A DNA stretch of 64,000 nucleotides, taken from positions 13,049-77,048 of the forward strand of contig DLCK01000072.1 of assembly GCA_002480565.1 (NCBI GenBank), given 5' to 3'. Numbering within the stretch: position 1 is the first letter of the stretch; each line of letters opens with the position of its first letter. Shown in pieces: positions 24,617 to 34,600 of the stretch. The stretch is from Phycisphaerales bacterium UBA7800 (lineage in GTDB: Bacteria; Planctomycetota; Phycisphaerae; Phycisphaerales; Phycisphaeraceae). Below the pieces are notes generated by a model. It was not told the origin of the DNA. It saw only the letters and a program-made list of their open reading frames with translations, and ran no database searches. A program made the translations under genes and the position numbers.

Positions 24617-25530
24617 TGACTGATTCAAAGACCATCAAGCTCCACTGCCCGGCCAAAGTCAACCTGGCGTTATCTGTCGGTGCGCCGCAATCCAACGGTA
24701 TGCATCCAATCGCCAGCCTCATGTGCTCGCTGACCTTTGGTGATGTGATGACTTTGGCAAAAACCGACGGTGAATCGCAATTCGATATCCAATTCAACAA
24801 ACTGCATCCTGACGATGACTCGGCGATGGGTGTCGTGGATTGGCCCATCGAAAAAGACCTCGCCTATCGAGCCTTACTTGTAATGCAGCAGTCGGTTGGC
24901 AGGTCATTACCCATAACAGCAACCTTCACCAAATTCATCCCCGCAGGCGCAGGTTTGGCTGGCGGTTCAGGCAATGCTGCGGGCATGCTCATCGGCCTAA
25001 ACCAACTCTATGACCTGAGTCTCAGTACACAGACGCTCGCTGACCTTGCTGCTGAACTTGGCAGTGATGTGATCTTCATGGTTTATGCCATGGCCGAACA
25101 ACTCAGTGGCGCCATTGTCAGTGGACTTGGTGAAACAGTCACGCCTATCAAGCTCAAGCAAACCTTGGATATGGTGCTGATCTTCCCGCCCTTTGGCTGT
25201 CCGACGGGAGCAGTCTATCGAGCGTTTGATCAACAATTGAACAATCCGACAAAGCAGGCCGACCTGTCATTAGTCCAGCAGTTGGCAAACAAGCAGCCCC
25301 TCAATCCTGCTGACCCGTTCAACGATCTGGCTCATCCCGCATGTCTTGTCCAACCTGATTTAGCGTCACTTCAAAAACAGATTGCAGACGCGCTGAATCA
25401 ACCCGTCCACATCACCGGCTCAGGCTCGACAATGTATTTGATATGTAAAGATACAGCGCACGCAAACGACTTGGCCAAGCAGATCCGCGATCAATTTCAA
25501 CTCAAGACCGTTGCCACGCAAACCATCTGA
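24616..25530 (+). CDS. ispE: 4-diphosphocytidyl-2-C-methyl-D-erythritol kinase
   Basis: IspE phosphorylates CDP-methylerythritol in the MEP isoprenoid pathway. The 304-residue GHMP kinase shows CPAKVNLALSVGAP at the start (with the substrate lysine) and FIPAGAGLAGGSGNAAGMLIGLN as the ATP-binding loop. ELGSDVIF supplies the catalytic Asp, and VHITGSGSTMYLI is the third motif. The loop GLAGGSGNAAG departs from the usual GLGGGSSDAA, so the enzyme is divergent but all key residues appear present. The ATG overlaps the TetR stop by one base. The next gene is convergent with an 8-bp gap. Confidence 0.88.
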   Translation: MTDSKTIKLHCPAKVNLALSVGAPQSNGMHPIASLMCSLTFGDVMTLAKTDGESQFDIQFNKLHPDDDSAMGVVDWPIEKDLAYRALLVMQQSVGRSLPITATFTKFIPAGAGLAGGSGNAAGMLIGLNQLYDLSLSTQTLADLAAELGSDVIFMVYAMAEQLSGAIVSGLGETVTPIKLKQTLDMVLIFPPFGCPTGAVYRAFDQQLNNPTKQADLSLVQQLANKQPLNPADPFNDLAHPACLVQPDLASLQKQIADALNQPVHITGSGSTMYLICKDTAHANDLAKQIRDQFQLKTVATQTI

Positions 25531-25538
25531 TTTGAGTG

Positions 25539-27893
25539 TTATTTTTTAGTTTTGGTTCGACCACGCACGCGTTGCAGACAACGATCACGGTCAGATTCTG
25601 ATAGCTGTTTACCTGGATCAAGATAAGCCTGATCACTGAGCTTGATAGTCTTTTCGTAAAGTGCGATCGCGTCAGCCGTGCGCCCTTCTTCCCAGTATAA
25701 ATCCGCCAAGGACAGGTGATCGGCCAAGCCATAAGGGTTCAGTGCGATGATATTGGTCCAGGCAGATATGGCGTGTGATTTTCGCCCCGGCTCATTGAAC
25801 CACTTGGCCGCCATCAGTTGAAGATTAGCCATCTGCCGCATGAGCATCAGATGATTAGGACAAGCTTCCAACGCCTGATTGCTGATTTCTTCTGCATGTG
25901 TAAACATGCCTCGCGCCCGAGAAGTCTGGCCAATTTGCTGCTGTCCTTGCGCCAGCTCGGCGAGGAGTTGAATCCGCCATTGCCAGGCGCGAGGTGAATT
26001 GGGAATCGTGTCATTGGCCTGTTCGAGATAGCCAATGGCATTGAGAAACGCTTCGGTTCCATTCATGCCCGACTCATTCTGAGCATGCGCCAACTGCAAT
26101 TGGCCAGCAGCATTGGACATGTTTTTTTGGAATTCTGTCGTCGGTTTGGCAGCAGCATTGATCGTCATCACCATCAACGCCAACATGGCAATCGGCAGAA
26201 TGAGCCTGAAAATAAACGGTTTTTCGTCAGATTCAGATTTGGTAGTATTTCGATGTAATCGGCCGGCACCTGACATGGCAACGATGAACATCGCAACCAC
26301 ACACGCACCTTCGTGAAAGAAAGTCATCTCAATTTGATTGTGAATCAACAATGCTGCGGCAGCCACAAAAAGACCTGTGCGTGTCGCTGAGTCACTTAGC
26401 CAACCTTCACTGATCAATAAACTCGTCAGCACGATAAAACCAATCGCTCCTCCCGTGAATCCGAGTAATGATTCAGGTGTCAAAAGTGTGATCGACTGCA
26501 CAGCAAACCGCCAGCCAAATAGGATCAATGCCAGCGAACAGACAAGGATGATCGTCTTGTCCCGGACACCTTTGGGAGCGAGTAGTGCATGCGGATCAGG
26601 CACTGCGGTCAGTTCCTCGCCTGCTAATTGTCCTGCCCGGCATACCCAACCCAATAGCAGTAAACTCCAGCACAATCCACCAATCCCCAGTGAGAGAAAT
26701 TGATCCATAAAGACGTTATGTGTGCTGGTGACTTCTTCAGGATTCAACGGGTCTTTGTAAATCACATAAGCCTGTTTGAACTGCCCAGGGCCTAGTCCCC
26801 ATATGAGTTTGTCCGTGGTCATATTGCCAGCGACGCGGGTTGCACCTTGCCAATATTGAAAACGGAACAAGAGGCTTCGCTCTCCCTTGTCGGAAGTCGG
26901 TATCCCGCCAATTTCATATCGCGCAACCACTGCCAATGCAGCGCCGCAAATCAGCAAGACTGCCACAAAAGGCAGTGTCAATCTTGAGCGTTCAACCGTC
27001 CGACTGATCCAAAGGCAGGCTGTACATAAAATCGCCCCTGCAACCAGTACCGCCACCGCACCTTTGGAATGGGTCAGGTAAATCGTTGCCAACCCAAGAA
27101 CCACAGCTGCAATCGGAACCATTGCCCATGTCGCACGCCATTGTCTTGCCACATGGCCGCTGATGACCACGCCCAGCAAAGTCAATGATGCGAGAATCGA
27201 ACCATACACATTGGATAAACCAAACGCACCCGTCGCATCATTAAACATGAGTCGGCGGACATAGAGTTGATGTTGAGCTGAGCCTTTTGCCCAACCCCTG
27301 GCCTGTAAAAAAGCGTCTTCGTTTTGTTGGAAATGGGCCACCGTTGCAGGATGTTCGACGAGGACAAAGATGATGCTTTGAAACGCCATTGGAATGAGCA
27401 TCGCAAGTAACGCTGCCACCGCCAACCGTCGCAACCGATCATGTTCGGCCAGATGTCGCCCCGCCAAAGCCATTGCCATTGCACCTGCCCAAAGTGTCGA
27501 GCGGTGCATACTCTCGACATTGTCTCCCATGTGATACCAGCAGAAGACCATCCCGGTCATCGCCAGAATGCTGCTGATCCAAGCGATCTTTCGACCTGAC
27601 AAATGGTGGAACAGCATCACCAATGCAGCCAGGCCCATGCTGATGACTGACATCCACGCTATCGCAGTCGGCCCCATCACCGTGATCGGCGTGTTGGCTG
27701 GTTCGGATCGCGGGTCCACATCAAAAAAGATCACCGGCAAGACCGGCACCATCATCTGCACCAACACCATCGCCAGCATCAAAACGGCTAACACCGTCAA
27801 CACATGGTCCGGCCAATGTAAAGCCTTGCTCTCTTTCACAGGGCCGGCCTGCGTCGTGGACTGCGGAATCGCAACGGTCGAAGATTTGGACAT
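25539..27893 (-). CDS. O-antigen ligase/polymerase (Wzy family) with TPR tail
   Basis: The 784-residue protein has about twelve membrane helices in residues 30-570 and a soluble helical tail from about 590. The central loop and LTHSKGAVAVLVAGAIL stretch match the Wzy_C/O-antigen ligase family, which joins or polymerises lipid-linked sugar chains at the outer face of the cytoplasmic membrane. The tail includes AFLNAIGYLEQANDTIPNSPRAWQWR and NPYGLADHLSLADLYWEEGRTADAIALYEKTI, which are TPR repeats. Ligase and polymerase cannot be told apart. The start follows GGAGTGATCCT. No other surface polysaccharide gene is adjacent. Confidence 0.87.
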   Translation of the reverse strand: MSKSSTVAIPQSTTQAGPVKESKALHWPDHVLTVLAVLMLAMVLVQMMVPVLPVIFFDVDPRSEPANTPITVMGPTAIAWMSVISMGLAALVMLFHHLSGRKIAWISSILAMTGMVFCWYHMGDNVESMHRSTLWAGAMAMALAGRHLAEHDRLRRLAVAALLAMLIPMAFQSIIFVLVEHPATVAHFQQNEDAFLQARGWAKGSAQHQLYVRRLMFNDATGAFGLSNVYGSILASLTLLGVVISGHVARQWRATWAMVPIAAVVLGLATIYLTHSKGAVAVLVAGAILCTACLWISRTVERSRLTLPFVAVLLICGAALAVVARYEIGGIPTSDKGERSLLFRFQYWQGATRVAGNMTTDKLIWGLGPGQFKQAYVIYKDPLNPEEVTSTHNVFMDQFLSLGIGGLCWSLLLLGWVCRAGQLAGEELTAVPDPHALLAPKGVRDKTIILVCSLALILFGWRFAVQSITLLTPESLLGFTGGAIGFIVLTSLLISEGWLSDSATRTGLFVAAAALLIHNQIEMTFFHEGACVVAMFIVAMSGAGRLHRNTTKSESDEKPFIFRLILPIAMLALMVMTINAAAKPTTEFQKNMSNAAGQLQLAHAQNESGMNGTEAFLNAIGYLEQANDTIPNSPRAWQWRIQLLAELAQGQQQIGQTSRARGMFTHAEEISNQALEACPNHLMLMRQMANLQLMAAKWFNEPGRKSHAISAWTNIIALNPYGLADHLSLADLYWEEGRTADAIALYEKTIKLSDQAYLDPGKQLSESDRDRCLQRVRGRTKTKK

Positions 27894-27962
27894 AGGATCA
27901 CTCCATCACCTGCAAAACGCAGTGTATCACTACTATTTTCGGTCCAATCTCGGTTTTGACAC

Positions 27963-27990
27963 AAAAAGATATGCGAAGTTATATCTTTTT
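27963..27990. terminator. AT-rich bidirectional terminator-like hairpin
   Basis: AAAAAGATAT-GCGAAGTT-ATATCTTTTT is a perfect 10-bp stem whose ends give a T-run on either strand. It lies between the lipoprotein gene's end (28127) and the Wzy gene's start (27893), so on the minus strand it would end the lipoprotein transcript. The stem is AT-rich and thus weak. Confidence 0.45.
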
Positions 27991-28126
27991 GAACATTTGA
28001 CAATCTGAAAAAACAGGCCGCAAGCCGCCAGATGAACAAAGTGAATCTGACGGGTATATCCCTTACGTGAATTAAAATTGGATCGAGTATTAAACCACGT
28101 CAGTCATATTTGACCGCACTACTCAA

Positions 28127-29437
28127 TCAATTACTCCGCAAATTGCTGGGCTTGGCGTCTTCATTCTTTGCCGTCGTATTTTGGGAAGCGACCAAATTAA
28201 TCGGCACGGTCATTTCATCAAAGCTTCGGGCATTGATGTCATGGATGCGGACTTTGAGTCGATACTTGCCGACACCTAACCGAGCAGGAAGTTGCAGCAA
28301 TTGGACGGTGAAAAAGTCTCGTCTCTTTTTGCGTGACACGTCCACGATCTCCTCGCGAGGTAGATGCCAGACCCGTAAACCATCGGCATCGGTGTACAAG
28401 GCAACTTCCTGAGACAGACGCACGCGGTACTGCTGGCCGTCGTAGAGACTGTTGAAGTTTTCCAGTTCGACATACAGGATCAACGGCTGCTCAATGCCTG
28501 CAAGAAACGTGTTGGATTCAAAGGGGTCGTAGACGCCATAGCCTGAGACATTTCGGCAGAGTTCAATCTGGCCAATCCGCGTCGCAGCAGGGCCAAAGAG
28601 ATTGGTGATCTGATCGTTCATCGCAGACTGCTGGTCACCACTGGGCTTCTCATTCGTCTCCTGCCTGGCCAAAGTCTGTAACACCAATGTGTGCATTTTT
28701 CTCACTTGGAGCAATTGCATCGAATTCAACTCACGCAGGTCTTCGGGGACCAGCAAATTCTTATTGCAACTCAAAGACAAACTCGAAAGCGCCAAGGCTT
28801 TTTGCAATGGTGACTGATCGCTGCTGCGGACATTGTCAGCGAGTTGTTCCGTAAGGGCAGCGGTATCCTGGGGTGCAACGGATGGATCAGGTGTACTGGC
28901 CACAGCAACAATGGGAACCTGTGGCGTAGCAACAGGCTGTTGAGTCGTCGGGGCAGGTTCAGGCTTGGCTTGCACGACCTGCTCAATGGGTTTGGGTGCA
29001 GGTGTCAGATCAAGCCATTGAACCGTAGGCAAAGGTTGGGGATCAACTTCAACATCCGCATTTCGTTTAGCCACGGCCACAGGTTGTCTGCGATCCAATG
29101 CTGCTGCCAGTTGATCCACCTGGCGGTCATGTACCGGTTTGGCACGCGATGTCGAATGCGACTGCTGCTGAGCTTTTTGCTGAGCCTGCTGACGTTCAAT
29201 TGCGGCTAACAATTCATCGGCATGTGCCTGGATTTTAGCATTCAGGTCATCGTCCTTTGATGCTTCTGCCTGATCCTTCACAGCATCTGCGGTCTGGTCG
29301 ATCGCCGTGGGAGTTTGATCAACTGGCTTGTCAGCTGACAACGAAAACCGACTGCATCCTGTGAACAATAACACAGTACACGTCACCAGCGCGAACACCA
29401 TACACAAACCAGATGTTACTTGGAATCGGTCACGCAT
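28127..29437 (-). CDS. Lipoprotein of unknown function
   Basis: A lipoprotein signal peptide (CMVFALVTCTVLLFTGCS, lipobox LFTGC) is followed by ~200 residues of low-complexity sequence rich in Gln, Ala, Asp and Pro, then a conserved-looking globular part from about residue 205. The globular part contains LCRNVSGYGVYDPFESNTFLAG, LILYVELENFNSLYDGQQYRVRLSQEVALYTDADGLRVW and a beta-rich end, which suggests a beta sandwich. A good AGGAGG site precedes the ATG. It follows holA with a 115-bp gap on the same strand. I do not recognise the family. Confidence 0.8.
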   Translation of the reverse strand: MRDRFQVTSGLCMVFALVTCTVLLFTGCSRFSLSADKPVDQTPTAIDQTADAVKDQAEASKDDDLNAKIQAHADELLAAIERQQAQQKAQQQSHSTSRAKPVHDRQVDQLAAALDRRQPVAVAKRNADVEVDPQPLPTVQWLDLTPAPKPIEQVVQAKPEPAPTTQQPVATPQVPIVAVASTPDPSVAPQDTAALTEQLADNVRSSDQSPLQKALALSSLSLSCNKNLLVPEDLRELNSMQLLQVRKMHTLVLQTLARQETNEKPSGDQQSAMNDQITNLFGPAATRIGQIELCRNVSGYGVYDPFESNTFLAGIEQPLILYVELENFNSLYDGQQYRVRLSQEVALYTDADGLRVWHLPREEIVDVSRKKRRDFFTVQLLQLPARLGVGKYRLKVRIHDINARSFDEMTVPINLVASQNTTAKNEDAKPSNLRSN

Positions 29438-29551
29438 CTTGCCTCCTGTGCAATTTCATCACTGAAGATTTCAGTGACGGCTCCTCCTGAGCCTGCGTTG
29501 ATACAAATGGGCTTTTGCCCAAGGCTTGTCATGCATCCTGCACAACAGATA

Positions 29552-30583
29552 CTAGTTTAACGCATCAGAGAGAATTGTGCAGAAACATTCCAGATTTCGC
29601 ATCGCATTTCCAAGACCACTTTTTGATCCTGCATCCGCTTTGACGACACGATCAAGCAGTGCCCCTGCTCGATTCTCCGGCAAACGCCTTAGCAGACTCA
29701 TAAACAGTGTCTGTCGAGCGCCCCAGAGCTTCATCTGTCGGGCGATTTCCGCATCCGCAGCCCCTGCTTTACGCATCTGCAAGGCCATGTTCAATTTTCG
29801 GATCAGGTCCGCGACAAAGTAAAGCACCAACACCTCGTGCTGATTGGACAAGTCCACCAATTCGTGGACTTTTTCGATGGCCTTTCCCCCTGCCGTTTTG
29901 CCAAGGGAACTGCCCGAACTCAGGGCCTGGAGAATCGCTTCCTGGACAGCCCATGCCTGTTCATCGCTGGATCGCCCGACGACCTGGTCGATGAGTTGTT
30001 CGTCGATTTTTGCACCCGGTTCAACGAGTAATGACAGCTTGGCAAGCTCGGCATCCAAACGCATCAAGTCACAGCCAATGCGTCCGACCAAAACTTGCGC
30101 GGTGGCTTTGTCGAGTTTACATTTGTGATTTTTAGCCTGCGAAACCAACCATGTCGCAGCCACCGCAGGTGTCGGGGCATCACATTTGATCAGACAGCCG
30201 ACCTTGTTGATCGCTTTATCGAGATTACCTTTATTCCATTTTCCACTACGCAAAACGAGCGTGCCATGGTCAACTGGATTCTCGGCATAGCGCGTGAGAG
30301 CGTCACGATTGTCTTTGACAAATTCGTCAGCTTCATCAACCACCACAAGTTTGTACTGTTGCATCAGTCCATAGCTGCGCAGTTCGTCGAACACCTCAGC
30401 CAAACCTGAGTCGCTGGCATTGAATTGAATGGTCTGCACTTCGCCATGGGCCTTTTCCATGATGTCGCGGAGTTGCTGGAAGTACTGACGTTTGAGCATC
30501 ATCTCCGAGCCGTATAGGACAACCATGCGCATGGTGTCGTTGAGTTCGACTGCCGCTGATTTGGTGGATGAACGTTTGGCCAT
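29552..30583 (-). CDS. holA: DNA polymerase III, delta subunit
   Basis: HolA is the clamp-loader subunit that opens the sliding clamp. The 343-residue protein shows the typical start of the ATPase-like domain, MRMVVLYGSEMMLKRQYFQQLRDIM, and the LVVVDEADEFVKDN stretch. The three-helix C-terminal parts (AWAVQEAILQAL, EVLVLYFVADLIRKLNMAL, LLDRVVKADAGSKSGLG) are also present. Overall identity to other HolA proteins is usually low; the order of features and length support the call. I used the ATG at 30583 (with AAAGGA upstream); 30616 is possible but would overlap mgtE. It lies 16 bp after mgtE. Confidence 0.85.
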   Translation of the reverse strand: MAKRSSTKSAAVELNDTMRMVVLYGSEMMLKRQYFQQLRDIMEKAHGEVQTIQFNASDSGLAEVFDELRSYGLMQQYKLVVVDEADEFVKDNRDALTRYAENPVDHGTLVLRSGKWNKGNLDKAINKVGCLIKCDAPTPAVAATWLVSQAKNHKCKLDKATAQVLVGRIGCDLMRLDAELAKLSLLVEPGAKIDEQLIDQVVGRSSDEQAWAVQEAILQALSSGSSLGKTAGGKAIEKVHELVDLSNQHEVLVLYFVADLIRKLNMALQMRKAGAADAEIARQMKLWGARQTLFMSLLRRLPENRAGALLDRVVKADAGSKSGLGNAMRNLECFCTILSDALN

Positions 30584-30599
30584 CGTGGCATGATATCCT

Positions 30600-31976
30600 T
30601 TAACCCACAGCAGCAAGAATGGCAGTGGTCATTTTCAATACGGTAAAAAAGGCACAAAAATCAACTGTCGTGGTCACAATCGGACCCGATGCCATCGCAG
30701 GGTCAAGTTTCATTCCCGTTAAAACCAATGGGATACATCCACCCACCACCGCACCGACGATCACCGTCAACGGGATGGAAACCCCCACGGCAATGCCGAC
30801 ATATGTATTGCCTGTCCAAAGTAAAACCATGGCGAACATCAGAACACCCATGACCAAACCAATGGCAAAACCGACGGATGCTTCTTTGGCAAACACACGC
30901 ATCAAGTCCGCAGGCTTGGCAAGTCCTAATGCCAACTCACGCATACTCACGGCAACGGCCTGATTGCCACTGCATCCCGATAAACCTGCAACCAAAGGTA
31001 AAAACATTGCCAAGGCGGTGACTTCTTTGATTGTATCTTCAAACAAACTAATCACCGATGCTGCAAGTGCGGTAAGCAGCAAAGTTGGCAACAAATACAT
31101 CAATCGACGTGCCGCACGAACAGCCGTTGGCATGGTTCGCAACTCTTCGCCGGTGATAATACCGCCAAAGCGCATGAGCTTTTTATCAGAGCGTTCACCC
31201 ACCGCTTCATGCACGTCTGACCGTAACACCGTCCCCAACAATTCACCTTGTTGATCCACAACCGGGACGGCGGAAAAATCTTCACGGTCAAAAAAGTGCT
31301 CCAGATCATCCAGACCAGCAACATCCGAAACCGAACTGACATCCTGCAAACTAATGGACATCAAATCGACATGACCGGGCGTGAGAACCAAATCCTTTAA
31401 ACGGACCACACCTTGAAGCAGTTCGTTTTCGATCGTGTCCACCACATAGATGTAACGCACATCGACTTCACTGTATTCTTCAACATGCGACCGCAAGTCC
31501 GCAAGCACATCCATCACCTTGGCATTCAAAGGATAGCTCAAATACTCGGTGATCATCAGACCACCAGCGGTATCCGGGTTGTACTTGACGCGTTCACGAA
31601 CGTCGTCAGCTTCCTCGGGATCCATCTTCTCGAGAATGGCGGCAGCATCGTCATCATCGAGTTCATTAAGCACGTCCACCTGTTCGTCAGAGTCAAGCTC
31701 ATCAACGATGGCGGCGGCATCCGCAGCGGGTAATTCCTCAAGAATGTCAGCGGCCTGAATGTGCGGCAACTCTTCAAGCAAGTCAGCTGCATCATCCGGA
31801 TCAAGCAAGGTCACCAGCAATTGCTGCTTGTCAGTTTCCATGCGCGACACCGCACGCGCCAGTTCACTGGACGTGAGAGTCCGCCAGAACTGCCGCAACG
31901 CTTCGCGGTCCTGCTGATCGACCAACTCCTCAAGGTGATCCCAAGGTTGTATTGTGAGCTCAATGTCTTCGCTCAT
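30600..31976 (-). CDS. mgtE: Magnesium transporter MgtE
   Basis: MgtE is a Mg2+-gated magnesium channel of the inner membrane. The 458 residues follow the family plan: acidic helical N domain (about 20-130, with repeated LLEELP/ADILEELP units), two CBS domains (about 135-255) and five membrane helices. TAGGLMITEYLSYP marks the first CBS domain; LSGCSGNQAVAVSMRELALG and LDPAMASGPIVTTTVDFCAFF carry the pore and Mg-binding residues. Its end is 16 bp before holA, a pairing with no known functional meaning. Confidence 0.96.
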   Translation of the reverse strand: MSEDIELTIQPWDHLEELVDQQDREALRQFWRTLTSSELARAVSRMETDKQQLLVTLLDPDDAADLLEELPHIQAADILEELPAADAAAIVDELDSDEQVDVLNELDDDDAAAILEKMDPEEADDVRERVKYNPDTAGGLMITEYLSYPLNAKVMDVLADLRSHVEEYSEVDVRYIYVVDTIENELLQGVVRLKDLVLTPGHVDLMSISLQDVSSVSDVAGLDDLEHFFDREDFSAVPVVDQQGELLGTVLRSDVHEAVGERSDKKLMRFGGIITGEELRTMPTAVRAARRLMYLLPTLLLTALAASVISLFEDTIKEVTALAMFLPLVAGLSGCSGNQAVAVSMRELALGLAKPADLMRVFAKEASVGFAIGLVMGVLMFAMVLLWTGNTYVGIAVGVSIPLTVIVGAVVGGCIPLVLTGMKLDPAMASGPIVTTTVDFCAFFTVLKMTTAILAAVG

Positions 31977-32083
31977 AGGACATTCCTTACACGGTAAACA
32001 ATCATCTTACCGCAATGTATTAAAGTCCGCATGAAGGATTCGCGGATTCAATTCGCATGTTTGTGAACAAATAACAGACCGAT

Positions 32084-34543
32084 TTACTCAGTGACAAAAT
32101 CCACAGGTAATTCGAGCTTCTGTTTTTGTAGACAGCTTTGTTCCGTGCACATCTGGTATTGCAGATACAGCTTGGGCATCTGAGTAACCTTACCCGTAGC
32201 ACGAATGAGGATCGGGATTTCAAACTTGCCGGTGTACACATTGATCGGCGCATCGGCAAAGGGATAGGTCACCTGCTTGCCAGCCGGATAAGCTACTTCA
32301 ATCGACACCGCATCGCTACCCTCAAGCAGCAGCTGCGTGGGCACCAGATTGTCGGTCACATCGTGAGCGTTGAGATGATAGTCCTTGCCAATATCCAACG
32401 TCAGTGTCACCATCGTCGGTTCACTGGCAAGTTTGATTTCACGAGGCTGGATATCCAGATTCATCACGTGTCGTTTTTCACGGGCGTCTGGCAAAGCGAA
32501 TGACTGGCCCTGCTCACTGGCGGAGAGTCTGAGGTATCGCAACTGGGCATGGGCAAGATGAATCATGCCGACTTTGGCTGGCCCGAGGAGTTGGCTGGAG
32601 GCCTTTAAATCCAACTCTGCGCGATTGAGAAAGACTTGCTCACCGGTGAGTTCGTAAAGGTCAATCTGGTTATGCACCATGACACTGTTGCCACTGGGAG
32701 TCGCCCCATCGTAAGTCGAACGTGTGCGGACAAAAAGGTCTTTCTGGTCAGCCAATGTGTCGTAATAACCACCCTGGGTATCCGCAAAACGTTCGGTGAC
32801 AATGAAGTTGAGTTTGACAGCTGTATCCAACCAACGGGCATCACTGGTGACACGATGCAATTCACAAAGTGCAGCAATCAGATGCGCATAGTCTTCGAGC
32901 ATGGCAGGGATATGCGCTTTGCCCTGGCGGTAGGTTCGGTTTAGCGAACCGTCATTGGCAGTCATATTTTTGAGGATCGAATCGGCTGCTTTGCTGGCAG
33001 CATCAATGTACTTCTGTTCGTTTAGGACTTGGCCGGTTCGCGCCATGCCTGCGATCATCATGCCGTTCCAACTGATGAGAACTTTATCATCGGTGCCGGG
33101 CTGTTTGCGTTGATCGCGGGATGCGAGCAACTTCGCATTAATCTGCTGGCGAAGCTCCGTCACCTGCTCAAGTGTCCGGCTGGTACTCTTGGCATAATTG
33201 GCAATCGAGACCGGCAGGAACAGGACATTGCGTCGGGGTTGATCGTGTTGATGTGGGTCTTGAAAGTTCGTCCCAAGTGTCAGTCCATAAAGCTCGCTGG
33301 CAACTTTTTCGAGTTGCGGATCATCCAACGCAGCAGATACTTCCGGGGCCAGCCAGAGATAGTTGAGTCCTTCGCAGGCATCGACCTCTGCATCTTGTGC
33401 CGACCAGAACATCCCGGTCTCATCGCGCATTTCACGCAGGACATAATCACAGATTTCCCGCGCAACTGTCGCATAGCGCATGGGGTCCGCTTCCGGGGGC
33501 ATTTGCTTATGTGCATTGATGTAAGTCAGAGCAAGCTGGCCGTTGTCATAGAGCATTTTTTCAAAATGTGGCACCAACCATTGCCCATCGGTTGAGTAAC
33601 GATGAAAGCCCCCGCCGACCTGATCGTACATCCCGCCTTGTGCCATCCGGTCAAGGGTATGCGCCAGAGCCCACTTTGCCTTTTCGTCGTCATTGGTTTG
33701 CAAAAACGCCTGTAAAAACAGGAGATTCGAAGCTTGCGGAAATTTAGGAGCCTGCCCGAACCCGGCATCCTTGGGATCGTAAATCCGCATAAGTTGGGCT
33801 TGGGTATCAGCGATGACCTGCGGGTCAATGGCATCGGCATCATGTTCGTGACTAAGGTGATCGGCAATGGCTTTGGCAATCTCGTCGGACTGCTTGAGCA
33901 CTTCATCCCGCTGAGTATGCCATGCATTGGAAAGACCTTCAATGAGCGTCGGTAAACCTGGTCGGCCATGTGCATCTTCAGGCGGGAAATAGGTGCCAGC
34001 GTAAAACGGCTTGAGGCCTGCGTCTTTACCATCGGCACTTGGAGGCGTGAGAAAAACACTCATCGGCCAGCCCCCTGAGCCGGTCATGATCTGGACTGCT
34101 GCCATGTAAATATCATCAACATCCGGGCGTTCCTCGCGGTCGACTTTGATGTTGACAAAGTGCTTGTTCATCATTGCAGCGATCTGCGGATTTTCAAAAC
34201 ACTGACGCTCCATGACATGACACCAATAGCAAGTCGAATAACCGATACTCAGGAAAATCGGTTTTTGTAACTTGCGTGCCAATTCAAATGCTTCGTCACC
34301 CCATGGATGCCAGTCCACCGGATTGTGTGCATGTTGCAACAGGTACGGGCTGGACTGATTGACGAGTTGGTTGGTCCACTGGTGTGTTGTGGTATCAGGA
34401 GTACTCATGGCGATTTTCTCATTGTCGGTCGAGACCGGTTTAGGTGAAGCAAAAAGCGGATACAACATTAGGAGCAAGACCCAAAAAACCAACAGGATTC
34501 CACCGATTGCCAACGTGGAATTTGCGGTAAGTCGATCGAGCAT
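32084..34543 (-). CDS. Membrane-anchored YyaL/DUF255 thioredoxin-like protein fused to a DsbD-alpha-like domain
   Basis: The protein begins with a membrane anchor (residues 10-31). Then come NQSSPYLLQHAHNPVDWHPWG and LSIGYSTCYWCHVMERQCFENPQIAAMMNKHFVNIKVDREERPDVD, the YyaL (DUF255, SSP411-like) thioredoxin-fold start with a CYWC active site. The (alpha/alpha)6-barrel follows (about 240-680). A further ~115 residues at the end, from REIKLASEPTMVTLTLDIGKDYHLN to YLQYQMCTEQSCLQKQKLELP, resemble the N-terminal (alpha) domain of DsbD, including a CTEQSC cysteine pair. So one chain carries two possible thiol-exchange sites. Classical YyaL proteins of ~680 residues lack the extra domain. It lies 57 bp after the ABC ATPase gene. 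Confidence 0.86.
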   Translation of the reverse strand: MLDRLTANSTLAIGGILLVFWVLLLMLYPLFASPKPVSTDNEKIAMSTPDTTTHQWTNQLVNQSSPYLLQHAHNPVDWHPWGDEAFELARKLQKPIFLSIGYSTCYWCHVMERQCFENPQIAAMMNKHFVNIKVDREERPDVDDIYMAAVQIMTGSGGWPMSVFLTPPSADGKDAGLKPFYAGTYFPPEDAHGRPGLPTLIEGLSNAWHTQRDEVLKQSDEIAKAIADHLSHEHDADAIDPQVIADTQAQLMRIYDPKDAGFGQAPKFPQASNLLFLQAFLQTNDDEKAKWALAHTLDRMAQGGMYDQVGGGFHRYSTDGQWLVPHFEKMLYDNGQLALTYINAHKQMPPEADPMRYATVAREICDYVLREMRDETGMFWSAQDAEVDACEGLNYLWLAPEVSAALDDPQLEKVASELYGLTLGTNFQDPHQHDQPRRNVLFLPVSIANYAKSTSRTLEQVTELRQQINAKLLASRDQRKQPGTDDKVLISWNGMMIAGMARTGQVLNEQKYIDAASKAADSILKNMTANDGSLNRTYRQGKAHIPAMLEDYAHLIAALCELHRVTSDARWLDTAVKLNFIVTERFADTQGGYYDTLADQKDLFVRTRSTYDGATPSGNSVMVHNQIDLYELTGEQVFLNRAELDLKASSQLLGPAKVGMIHLAHAQLRYLRLSASEQGQSFALPDAREKRHVMNLDIQPREIKLASEPTMVTLTLDIGKDYHLNAHDVTDNLVPTQLLLEGSDAVSIEVAYPAGKQVTYPFADAPINVYTGKFEIPILIRATGKVTQMPKLYLQYQMCTEQSCLQKQKLELPVDFVTE

Positions 34544-34600
34544 ACCCTCATGGTACGAGCGAAAGGTTAAGGGAACAAAGAGTCTGGATTTAAACTGGCG

